Assembly: GCA_013350335.1 (NCBI GenBank)
Contig: CM023535.1
Span: 24,397,746 to 24,461,745 of the forward strand
Length of the DNA stretch: 64,000 bases
Direction of reading: 5' to 3'
DNA from: Chimonanthus salicifolius
Taxonomy: Eukaryota > Streptophyta > Magnoliopsida > Laurales > Calycanthaceae
Shown: positions 22,926 through 32,611 of the stretch, one piece after another
How positions within the stretch are numbered: the first letter of the stretch is position 1
Layout: every line of letters starts with the position of its first letter
Made by a program: the position numbers and the translations under genes
The notes under the pieces: generated by a model
Told to the model about the DNA's origin: nothing
The model's database searches: none
The model's input: only the letters and a program-made list of their open reading frames with translations

Positions 22926-24660
22926 TGTTGGCCTAAATGTTAAATCTACCTCTCCTGAGTCAGACTGAGTTGTCAATTCCGTGGTTGTATCCGACTGAGT
23001 CCTGAGTTGTCAATTTTTTGACTGAGTCGTGACCGTCTATGTGTCTAAGACCTCATCTCTGGAAGACATGCACAGTCAAATCAAGCTTGAAGCTCCAGAA
23101 GACACGTTGTTTGTAAAGCATCACACCAAAACCGGAAGAACTCTCTGAATGCCAACCATCACAGGTATATGGACCATAGGACTGACCTAGAAGCCTTAGA
23201 AGCCTTTTTGGTTAAAATTGAAATAATACAAACAGGGGTTCTAATCCACTCTTTGCCCTGTGGAGAGCTCTTGCTATCTACCAAAAATCTCCATATTTTC
23301 ATGTATCTTTGCAATCTAGAATGTTCATTATAGTTAAATCTAACTGATTGCAGAGAACACTCATGAGCTCTCCACCATGTCCACGTTTTTCACAAAATCT
23401 CAAGTGTCCAACACTTGGTGGAAAATAATTTTTCTGGGCAGCTTGGAACGTCCGAGGATATTCCTTTAGACTATCATGTATGAGTTGTTCGGTTTTTTGG
23501 ACAGCTCGGAACTTCCAAGAACATAGTCTTGGAACTTTCGAGGATATTCCTTCGGACGATCATGTATGAGTTGTTCGGACGTTCCTACCATTGAATTCCA
23601 GGGTTCCTCGGACGTTTCGAACAGAACACTTCGGACGATTTGAAGCTTGTCCCAAATAGTCAAACTATCCGTTGTAAGGTCAAAATAGTTGTTATAATAT
23701 AACCGTTGGGAATCCGACCGTTGCAACCTCAGAAGGTCAGAAACCCATCTTCGGAAGGTCCGAAGATAGATCCCTTGGATCTTCTCAAGCCTATAAAAGT
23801 AAGGCTTTTTGGATGGGAATTTTTTGATGACTTGAGCCCAATTTTTCCATATACTCTTCCAATTTTCACAACAACCTCCAAAGCTTACAAACTCCATGGT
23901 TAAAATACTCTAAGCTTTTAATCTTAATCTAAAACACATTCAAAGCTCTCATAGGCATATCTTGAGCATCTTATGCTCTAAATTGAATGTGTTAAGTGGA
24001 GATTCTCTCTACGATCTTAATCCTCATAAGAAAACTTTTATCTACCCTAGACCTCCTTGCTACCATCTTGGTTAGACTTCATTGGAGGATTTACATCAAG
24101 CCAAGAAGAGGAGGACACTCAAGAACAAGCCCAAGCTACTTCAAGTAATTCAAGGCTAAGTTCTTGGTATATTTCAAAATACAACTTCTTTCTATTATTT
24201 GTGAAATATTGTAAAGGGTTGGTGTAACCCTATTGGCTTTCAAGAGAGGTGTTCTCTTAATGATTAGGTCAATCTACACCCTTGAAGTAGATCAAGTTTT
24301 ATAATAGGTTTCTTCTCCACCTGTGAAGGAGAAGGTTAGTGAAATCCTCAAGTAGTGTACTTGAGACGTGGATGTAGGTAAGGTTGCCGAACCACGTAAA
24401 AATCATTGTGTCACAATTCTCCATCTCTTCTCATCTCCTTCACCTTATTTTGTGCACTTGCTTTAGCTCATATCTTATTGCACACATAATTTGCTTAAAG
24501 TTAATCTTACTTGTAAATCACATTTAGAATATTGATTGAGCAAATTTGTGTTGATTAATCATTAAAGTGTCTAATATTTAAATAGATTTTAAAATTTCCC
24601 AATAGTTCTATTCACCCCCCCTCTAGGACTATTTTAGATATTTGGCTAGCTTGACCAACA
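22926..24660 (+). repeat. 3' LTR of the pol-less copia-type element
   Basis: It is collinear with the 5' LTR over its whole length, with the same TGTTGG and CCAACA ends and the same GGAACGTCCGA-like cluster at about 23440-23640. It is followed by TTGAT, the second copy of the target duplication. Confidence 0.93.
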
Positions 24661-24665
24661 TTGAT

Positions 24666-25225
24666 TATTTAAGAAAAAAAAATTTAGCCACAAATTTGTT
24701 ATGTAAAACCCGTTGTAGTTGAGCAATAGATAGTGGAGAATCATGCCCTGCTGGGTAAGCTGGAGGGTAGGGTATGATATCCACTCTTTATTGGATGTGA
24801 GAATAATCTCACATAAGCATAAGACTATTGCCTTAATAACATTAATTATCAGCACTACAGTAAATTTCTGATAAAATCATTTCAAAAACGTAAAAAATGG
24901 TAATATAGTGATAATTCCTAGTAAATTCCTTATTAATATTTTTATTTATTATTTTTGAAACATTATATTTTTTATGAGATTTTTTCGTTAATTTCTCGAT
25001 AAAAACTCAAGAATTTAAAAATATCTCAATATTATCAATCATTTAACATCTTAAGAACGGTATTTATAATTTGTGATAATCGTTTTATTAACAATAAATC
25101 TTGAAATGCTCCCTAAAGTCAAAATTAAAAAAAAAAAACTCTTTTGACGATTACTTCGGAATCCTTTCCCATGGATTTTTTTTACCGACTCCACTGCCTC
25201 CTTTTCTTCGCCCATTTCATTTTGA
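24666..25225. other. Intergenic sequence, nothing recognised
   Basis: AT-rich DNA between the copia element and the inverted-repeat element. No coding signal, tRNA-like box or repeat end was recognised. Confidence 0.5.
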
Positions 25226-25230
25226 CTTGG

Positions 25231-27061
25231 GCTGCGTTTGGATGGGGGGTAATTTTTATAGGGGTTACCCCTAAGTAGGGGTCACCCTTGAGTAGGGGTG
25301 ACCCTTGAATTGGGATTACCCTTATCTTGTTTGGTAATTGTTGTGGTAAAGTAAACATTACCCTAAGGGTAAAAAATTTTGTTTGGTAACTACAAGTAAG
25401 GGTAACCTGATATATTAATATATTTTTTTTATAAAATATAATTATAAATAATATTTATGAAGTAAATTCTAATAATATAACTTATAATAATATTATCTAA
25501 TTTCTATAAATTATTTTACATAATTATAATTTAAAATGAACACTTGCATTCTAATATTAAAAATATAAATAAAGATTTTTTTTGATATTACTATTTAAAT
25601 CTCAATAAATAAATAAAAAATATCAACATATCTCTTCATAAAAATTATAATTATTATTTTTTATATTATATGAATTTAATAAAAATATTAATTCTCATAA
25701 AATTATTTATATGTCAGTTTACCCCTATGTACAATTACCCCTGCTCAAGGGTAACCCCTGTAAAAATTTACCCCTCACCCAAATGTATCACATTGAAAAT
25801 GTTACAGAAATTTTATTTTTATATTATATAGATTTAATAAAATTATTAATTCTCATAAAATTGTTAATATGTCAGTTTACCCCTACGTACAATTACCTCT
25901 GCTCAAGGGTAACCCCTGTAAAAATTTACCCCTCACCCAAATGCATCACGTTGAAAATGTTGCAGAAATTTTATTTTTATATTATATAGATTTAATAAAA
26001 TTATTAATTCTCATAAAATTATTAATATGTCAGTTTACCCCTACGTACAATTATCCCTGCTCAAGGGTAACCCCTGTAAAAATTTACCCCTCACCCAAAT
26101 GTATCACATTGAAAATGTTACAAAAATTTTATTTTTATATTATATAGATTTAATAAAATTATTAATTCTCATAAAATTGTTAATATGTCAGTTTACCCCT
26201 ACGTACAATTACCCCTGCTCAAGGGTAACCCCTGTAAAAATTTACCCCTCATCCAAATACATCACGTTAAAAATGTTGCAGAAATTTTATTTTTATATTA
26301 TATATATTTAATAAAATTATTAATTCTCATAAAATTGTTAATATATCAGTTTACCCCTACGTACAATTACCCCTGCTCAAGGGTAACCCCTGTAAAAATT
26401 TACCCCTCACCTAAATGCATTACGTTGAAAATGTTGACACATTTTTAAAATAATCTTCTAATAGAATAAATTGTTAATTACCCTGAAAGATATTATCATA
26501 AATCTCAAAATTTTCAGAGTTTTGAGACCCTATCGAAATTTCGACAGAATCACCCCTTAAAAATAGAACATGTTGACGAAAACGTTTTAGAAAATTATAT
26601 AATATATAATTTAAAAATAGATGAAGGCACGGGATAAATAGGGGAAAAGTTTCCTTAAAAAATAAAAAATAAATAAAAAACTACTATTATTATTTTAAAT
26701 TTCAAAAAATGAATATAAAATTCATTATATCTCTTAATAAAAAAAATAATTTGTTATTTGGTGATATGAGATTTATCAAATGAAAATAATAGAGTACTTT
26801 TAAAAAAAATAAAAATAAAGGACTTACCAAAATAAATAAATAAATAAAATATATATAAAAAAAAATTCATAAGCAAAAGAAGGGGGGGGGGGGGGTAAGG
26901 AGGGGTATTCATTTTTGAATACCCCTTGCCCCGTGGGGGTATTAGAAAGGGAGGGGGGAGGGGTAAAAATTTGAATTTTTACCCCTCCCCCCTTATTACC
27001 AAACGGGGGTAAGTAGGGGTAACTGGGGGTTACCCCCCCTTACCCCCCATCCAAACGCAGC
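25231..27061. mobile_element. Non-autonomous terminal-inverted-repeat element, superfamily unknown
   Basis: The element starts GCTGCGTTTGGATGGGGGGT and ends with its inverted complement ACCCCCCATCCAAACGCAGC. The flanking CTTGG on both sides (25226-25230 and 27062-27066) looks like a 5-base target duplication. Both ends are rich in GGGGTTACCCC-type palindromes, so the two halves can fold back. No transposase frame exists; the open frames at 25711-26448 are readings of a tandem repeat. The ends resemble the GGCTGCGTTTGG-type ends of plant MITE-like elements, but a 5-base duplication does not clearly identify hAT, PIF or CACTA. Confidence 0.7.
25652..26435 (+). repeat. 158-bp tandem repeat, about five units
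   Basis: Units begin at 25711, 25869, 26027, 26185 and 26343, exactly 158 bases apart, with part of a unit before the first. Each has GTTTACCCCTACGTACAATT, then CTCAAGGGTAACCCCTGT, then an AT-rich half. Units are closely similar and appear recently amplified. The array is internal to the inverted-repeat element. Confidence 0.95.
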
Positions 27062-27066
27062 CTTGG

Positions 27067-27785
27067 TGTCATTTAGCATTGTGAGAAAGGGTCTTGATTA
27101 GGCATATATAAAGTTTTTACTCAAATCCATATTGCTCCTAATTCATATAAATGTAAAATCTATATTTAAAAATAATCTGGATGAAAGTTTAGTAATTAGT
27201 ACCAGTCCACTCAATTTTTTAGTTGAATGTTTTAGGTTATTGGACCGTTGGAAGTCCATTTACATCTTATTAATGGTATACAATTTATAAGATGTAATAG
27301 AATTTATATTAGGCTACAATTTGAGTTGGGCCCAACTTGCACTCACTTGGCTTAATTTACAATTTTAATCATTTCGCCAAAACGTGTAACATCGATAATC
27401 ACTGTATTATTGATCGATAATGCATAGTATCGGCCGATGTATTTTTAAAATTTTTTAAATTAATTTTGACCTATTTTTTAGTTACTTTCACCAATTGAAT
27501 TAAAAAGAGTTTAAGAGCAACTTATTCAATTGTAGAGTTATTTTCATCAATTTTGACTATTCTGAGTTATTTTCATTAATTTCTTCGAGTCTTTTGTGAA
27601 AATAAGTTAATGAAATAATAGCGAGTGCATATGGAATTCAATGGAGATGTGTTATTGTCATTCACATAGTTTTTAAGTATTTGTGTGATTTTTGAAGATT
27701 TTTCTAAAAATTTGATAAATATCAGGATTTGTAAGATACTTTATATTTTTGAGTTTCTAATCCAAAAATAAATGAAATAATATAA
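27067..27785. other. Intergenic, with a short palindrome-family trace at 27385-27450
   Basis: No gene. At 27395-27445 the words ATCGATAATC, TTGATCGATAATG and GTATCGGCCGATG occur next to an AT-rich run. This is a short trace of the same family as the loci at 9.0, 29.7, 43.4 and 58.7 kb. Confidence 0.45.
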
Positions 27786-27789
27786 ATGT

Positions 27790-28045
27790 TTTCCTTTATG
27801 GGCATTTTGTGTAACGAGACACGGGATTTAAGATATTATCCATTTTACCCTTCCACTGCTGTATGAAAGCATTTAAAAAAAATTCAGTGATCTGGCGAGC
27901 TGGTTAGTGAGCCGATTTATACCGTAGTGGAAGAGTCAGTGATCCAGCGAGCCGATTATAAAGATTTGGCGAACCAATTCGAAAGACAAAATGGGCAATA
28001 CAGTAAAACCCGTGTTGGTTTACACAAAATGCCCGTAAGGGGATC
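27790..28045. mobile_element. Small MITE-like inverted-repeat element
   Basis: CCTTTATGGGCATTTTGTGT (27793) at the left is matched by the inverted ACACAAAATGCCCGTAAGG (28021-28039) at the right. Further in, ACACGGGATTT pairs with AAACCCGTGTTGG. About 250 bases long and without coding capacity. A related right end (TTACACAAAAATCCCATGTGAGGATAGCTACC) occurs near 29461-29493, so more than one copy is present in the region. Confidence 0.55.
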
Positions 28046-28727
28046 GCTACCCTGAAATATGATGGATAAAATTTTAGCATCAGTCTAATTTTTTTAATAT
28101 CCTGGCATTTTTAAAAAACTAAAGAATTTTTACAATAAAAAATTAAATTGTAATATAAAATATATGTTATTAGAGAATAATTGAGTATATGAAGTTTATA
28201 TTAAATATTTTCTCATGCCTTTCTTATTAATTTTTTAGCCTTCTATGTCACTTTTCAGAATTTTAAAATGTATTAAAATTTTAATTTTTTAGGGTAAAAA
28301 ACTCTATCAAAATGACTGTTACTTTTAAAAAAAATATATCTTCATTCTAGAGTTTCTATTTTTTTTTTCTGCATATGTTTAAAAATAAAATTGGAAAAAA
28401 TTCAATGTCTTTTCTGCCGTTTCAAATAAAATAAGTAAATAACGATGCCGTGAATACGACAATTGCAATTCGTGCATTCGTCGGGAGCAGCGGTGATAGA
28501 AACGTACGAGAAAGGCGAATTCCTTTATTGTGTTTCCCGACCTTCAAGGAACCTCACCGGAGACAAAAACACCAGTCTACCATCATAACACCATTGCCTA
28601 AAACTAAAGTGTTCCATCGCACTATTTAAAATTGTGATCCACCCCTTATATAATTAATTATATATCTATTGCCTGACATTCACGGGGAATGTGGTTCGGA
28701 TTCAATATTCATATTCATATTCGACTA

Positions 28728-28951
28728 TTCAAAATTTCTCAGTTGAGACTTAATAATAACGTGAACAGTATAATTAATCTTTAAGTGGTGTGCAATTTTG
28801 TATATTTTTTAGCTCTTCTATTTATTTATTATATAAATGATTGTATAATCTCAACAGTATAATATTGTCATACATATCCACTGTTTATTTAGATAGAAAA
28901 AATCTAAGAATCTTAAATAAAATAATAAATATGATCAATAGTAATATGGTT
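28728..28951 (+). repeat. Direct duplication of about 220 bp, copy A
   Basis: This segment (CAAAATTTCTCAGTTGAGACT to GATCAATAGTAATA) is repeated at 29499-29717 in the same orientation with modest divergence. The two copies bracket a hairpin and a MITE-like end. Content is AT-rich and non-coding. Confidence 0.85.
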
Positions 28952-29049
28952 GATGAAGGAATCATCCTCGCCGTTTCGAAGTGTTAACGGCAAGCCAATC
29001 ACTCTAAGACGGTGAGACGGGTTCGTTCATCACATGTGTGTTTTTTATT

Positions 29050-29343
29050 TGAATTTTTAAACGAAATCGTTTCTCGATCGATTTATACAAACAAAGTATC
29101 AAAATTTATCTACTCTAATTTTATGAACTAGGTAAAAATGGTATAATTTTGAGCTTAAAAATCGTACCCAAAGAATTTAAGAAAAATGATTTTCCCTCTT
29201 AATTCTTTGGATACAATTTTTTAAGCCCAAAACTATACTCTTTTCATTTAAAATCAATACCAGGAGTTCATAAATTCAGAATAGATGAATTTTGATATAT
29301 TTTTTTGTAGAAATCGGTCAAAAAACGCCTCATTTGAAAACCC
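29050..29343. repeat. Long imperfect hairpin (about 290 bp foldback)
   Basis: The left arm (29050-29190) and right arm (29195-29343) are inverted complements with a very short loop. For example AAAATTTATCTACTCTAATTTT faces AATTCAGAATAGATGAATTTT, and ACCCAAAGAATTTAAG faces TTAATTCTTTGGAT. The arms are imperfect, as in old MITEs that can feed small-RNA pathways. No coding capacity. Confidence 0.75.
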
Positions 29344-29498
29344 GAGGTAAGCGCTGGAAAAACACGCGACTCGCCATTTTGGAGTGATCGGCTCACTGGC
29401 GCAGATTCCGTAAAGTAGGGATGAAGGATAAAGTGAAAAATCCACTCATTTCTATGTCTGATTACACAAAAATCCCATGTGAGGATAGCTACCCTTCA

Positions 29499-29717
29499 AA
29501 ATTTCTCAGTTGAGACTCACTTAATAACCTGAACACTATAAGTACTCTTTAAGTGGTGTATAATTTTGTATATTTTTTAGCTCTTCTATTTATTTATTAT
29601 ATAAATGATCCTATAATGTTGACAGTATAATGTTGTCACAAATATCCACTGTTTATTAGATAGAAAAAATCCAAAAGAATCTTAAATAAAATAATAAATA
29701 TGATCAATAGTAATAGT
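29499..29717 (+). repeat. Direct duplication of about 220 bp, copy B
   Basis: This copy is collinear with 28728-28951, including the shared stretch TTTTTTAGCTCTTCTATTTA and the end GATCAATAGTAATA. Small insertions and substitutions distinguish it from copy A. Confidence 0.85.
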
Positions 29718-29721
29718 AGTA

Positions 29722-29890
29722 CAACACGGGTGCAAAATTCAATATCGATCGATAATTGGCAAATATTGTTCTCTCCCCTTATTTTTTTTTTATAAAAAGA
29801 TGACCGGTATCGGCCGATACGATGAGATTTCAAAACTGTATCCTATCAACTGATACGATACGTACCAGCCGATATTTACACTCTAATATG
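29722..29890 (+). repeat. Palindrome-dense TATCGGCCGATA family, locus 3
   Basis: It starts GGGTGCAAAATTC, then AATATCGATCGATA, a T run, GGTATCGGCCGATACGATG, and CAGCCGATATT near the right end. The GGGTNCAAA entry is also found at 43624 and near 59865, which suggests a conserved edge. Confidence 0.6.
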
Positions 29891-31034
29891 CAGTATATCA
29901 CAATGTTTCATTTATTATTATATGTGTTTGAATATATTTTCCTACAAATTTATTGTAGAAGATGTTCTAAGAATATGAATAACTAAAACATTGTAGTAAA
30001 ATGACAAAACTCAAGGTAATTTCATTTTTCATATAATAAAAATGAATTTTATTTTTATTTTCATAGAAAATTAAAAAAGGGGAAGTGCTACTGTAATTTA
30101 TTATGATTAATTAATAATAAAAATTTTGGATTAAAGTTTTATATAAAAGTGATTCAATTCAATCGGTGAAATTTGGACATGGCCCAAAAAATAAATTGTT
30201 GAGTTTTCAATTTTTAAGAGTGTAATTGATGTGTTATTGGTGCATCAGTACTTGATGAGCGGTATATCAATAAGAGTAAAATGAAAATTTCACTCTATCC
30301 CATAACTTCAAACAAATTTTGTCCGTGTTAAAATAACTATAAATGGACAGATTAAGTAATCCTTAAATGATTGTAATTTATTTTTATTTAGAAAAAGAAG
30401 ACAGAATTTATCAAAAAGTAGTTTTAAAATAGAAAAAAATTAAAATGAGATTTGATAAGTCGAAAGGATTTAGATTGACTTTATTATATATTATTTTAAA
30501 ATTAAAAATCTATAAAAATTAATTAAAATATATAAAAAGAAATTTATGATTAAATTAAGTGATTTTAAAAAAATAGCCGTGATTGTTTTATTGTAGTACT
30601 GTATCTTAAACAGAAAATTTGATATATAAGCAATAATGACAATAGCTCTTTTGTCAATATTATTTAAGTAATTCTATAAGTAATTTTGAATTAATTAGAC
30701 AACATTGCACATGCAAAAGTGGGGCCCAAGTTGAATTTAGGAAGCTTAATTAACATTAGAGAGGAGGTTGAGGTGATGAAATTAGGTGGAGTAGGTCGCG
30801 AGGAGTACCGAAGCAAGGAGAGGGAGAAGGAAGGAGAACATAAAAATCAAATACCGCAAAAGTAGTCCTCCACGAACCTTCCTGGAAGCTCACCATGCCT
30901 CACTACCATTTAACCACCGCCCACTGCTTTCCTTTCTTCTCGTCCCTTCCTATCTCTTTCTCTGCATCTGCATTTCAATTTCCATTTCCATTGCATCTGC
31001 ATTTGCATTTACATTGCAATTTCCTACCACCACC
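29891..31034 (+). other. Upstream region and leader of the CML gene
   Basis: AT-rich intergenic DNA gives way after about 30720 to more balanced composition and then to a CT-rich stretch (about 30910-30990) with repeated TTTCCATTTCCATTGCATCTGCA-like words. This is typical of a plant 5' leader. A possible TATA-like ATAAAAAT lies at 30840. The transcription start is not determinable. Confidence 0.45.
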
Positions 31035-31670
31035 ATGAAGTTCAGCCTCCGACCCCTGATCGGGTCGAAGAAGTCCCGCTCCAGATCTGTCTCCCGATCC
31101 GATCCGCCCTCCTTCAGCTCGGGCACTTCCTCCTCTTCGTCCGAAGCGTCCGTCCATCTCAAGGAAACTCCCAAGAGCGTTATCCCATCGTCTCAACCAT
31201 GGGCCGACTGGCCCCACTGTGCGACGGACCGCCGCCTGCGCTGGGACACGGTCGAAGTTTTCAAGCTCTTGGACAGGGATGGGGACGGCAAGATCTCGCT
31301 CCACGAACTGGAGCTGGTGATCCATCGGCTGGGTGTGGAGCCTCCGAGCCAGGAGGAGGTGAGGATGATGCTGGAGGACGCGGATCTGGACGGCGACGGG
31401 TGCATCAGCCTAGAGGACTTCGACGCGCTGAGCTCGGCTATGGGGCCGGCTCACGGGCACGAGCTGCGCGACGCCTTCGATTATTATGACACGGACGGTG
31501 ACGGGAGGATATCGGCGGAGGAGCTCTTGGGTGTGTTTTCAACGCTCGGGGACGAGGGTTGCACGTTAGACGACTGCCGGCGCATGTTAGACGGGGTGGA
31601 CAAGGATGGCAAGGGCTTTGTCTGCTACGAAGATTTCGTTAGCATGATGAACGGTCATGATTTGCGATGA
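31035..31670 (+). CDS. Calmodulin-like calcium sensor with four EF-hands (CML35/36 type)
   Basis: An intronless 211-residue protein. A Ser/Arg/Lys-rich N-terminus of about 65 residues (KKSRSRSVSRSDPPS) precedes four EF-hand loops: DRDGDGKISLHE (80-91), DLDGDGCISLED (117-128), DTDGDGRISAEE (152-163) and DKDGKGFVCYED (189-200). The second and fourth loops end in Asp rather than Glu. The fourth has Lys at position 5, where Asp or Asn is usual, so its calcium binding may be weak. The N-terminal wording, spacing and RRML...VDKDG..FVCYEDF ending match Arabidopsis CML35/CML36, proteins that bind calcium and relay the signal to targets, by family knowledge. The start chosen is the ATG in an ACCACCATGA context; no ATG precedes it in frame. 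The coding sequence is much richer in G and C than its surroundings. Confidence 0.95.
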   Translation: MKFSLRPLIGSKKSRSRSVSRSDPPSFSSGTSSSSSEASVHLKETPKSVIPSSQPWADWPHCATDRRLRWDTVEVFKLLDRDGDGKISLHELELVIHRLGVEPPSQEEVRMMLEDADLDGDGCISLEDFDALSSAMGPAHGHELRDAFDYYDTDGDGRISAEELLGVFSTLGDEGCTLDDCRRMLDGVDKDGKGFVCYEDFVSMMNGHDLR

Positions 31671-32407
31671 AAATATTTACCTTTTCATTTCTGAAAACAG
31701 AGAAAAGAGTGAAAATTGGGGACGGATCGAAATTGTATTTAATGATGATGAAATGGAACTTGCGAAAGATTTCTCATCTTTGTATTATTATTTTAAATAT
31801 ATTTTTCGATAGGTGCGTTGGATCTGTGGGTGATCAAGGGTTCAAGATCTGTAATTGGTGACCTGATTTGATGGTTGGGATTGATTTATCGTGTATCATG
31901 CCGTGTAATAGCAGTACTTATAAACCCAAAGTTATTGAAGATTTGAAGTATTATCATTTATTCAACTTTTTTTTGGTAATTGATCAGCTTAACGAAACAT
32001 GGGAACAGTGCTTTGGTGCAACTTGCGCTGATTAAATCAGCCTCTGAGGATTCCAAAAAGGTCCGAAAGAAGCCAAAGGTCTTCAAATAGTTTCTAGGGA
32101 TTTTTATAAGGAATTTTGAAAAGTGAGGTTTTGCGTGTGCCTCGCACATCCAATAATTTTTTATAAATAGTTGTTGATTGAAACTGAAAATTTGAGTTAC
32201 AGGATATGATTAGATAGAGATAAACTTTATACATTCCAAGTTTATATTGTCCTCTTCATATCCTATTTTATAGAATTCTTGCTTTGGACTTCTAACTATG
32301 TCAAAGTAAATATAATCTAAAGTTGTATGTGAATTTTAACCTTAATAAAAAGCTCTTTAAATCAAATAATTATTATTACTAAGATAGGAATATAAATTTA
32401 GGCTCAA
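31671..32407. other. 3' flank of the CML gene and intergenic DNA
   Basis: The first few hundred bases are presumably the 3' untranslated region; I saw no canonical AATAAA signal. The remainder is AT-rich with no recognisable gene, up to the target site of the copia element. Confidence 0.5.
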
Positions 32408-32412
32408 TTTAG

Positions 32413-32611
32413 TATCAGAGATACTCATCTCACTAGAATCGATGATCTCTCCTCTCCCATGATTGTCTTCACCGATGATCATGGGATAGTCAACACGGAT
32501 TGTCGTGGTGTCTGTCTCTTTGTATTGTCTGTAAATGGAGAAAAACTCTCTTTGTATTGTCTATATATATATTGAATACATCAGTAAATATGAGGAAAAG
32601 TTACTCAAATA
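32413..32611 (+). repeat. 5' LTR of the decayed copia element
   Basis: It matches 40578-40793 along its length (AGAGATACTCATCTCACTAG, ATGGGATAGTCAACA, CTCTTTGTATTGT, CATCAGTAAATATGAGGAAA). The 3' copy is longer mainly because of an AT dinucleotide expansion. Confidence 0.9.

Larger units (their letters stand above)
14360..24660 (+). mobile_element. Full-length non-autonomous Ty1/copia-type LTR retrotransposon (SIRE/Maximus-like)
   Basis: Two direct LTRs of 1736 and 1735 bases bound a 10.3-kb element flanked by the 5-base target duplication TTGAT (14355-14359 and 24661-24665). Both LTRs begin TGTTGG and end CCAACA. A primer-binding site TGGTATCAGAGC (tRNA-iMet type) lies two bases after the 5' LTR, and a polypurine tract AAAGGGAGAGA (22914-22924) abuts the 3' LTR. 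The interior holds a gag remnant with a CCHC knuckle and a later extra ORF. I find no protease, integrase, RT or RNase H motifs, so mobility would have depended on a relative. LTR length, coiled-coil gag and the GGGAGATTGTTGG junction point to the SIRE/Maximus group, by inference. A TRIM array is nested at 18670-19688. Confidence 0.9.

Noticed and set aside
25711..26448. Four overlapping open frames of 87-94 codons starting MSVYPYVQLPLL
   Set aside because: They are the same 158-bp tandem unit read through repeatedly. The peptide periodicity equals the DNA period and there is no gene context.
30950..31405. Minus-strand open frames overlapping the CML gene
   Set aside because: GC-rich antisense shadows of the EF-hand coding sequence, with no motifs.
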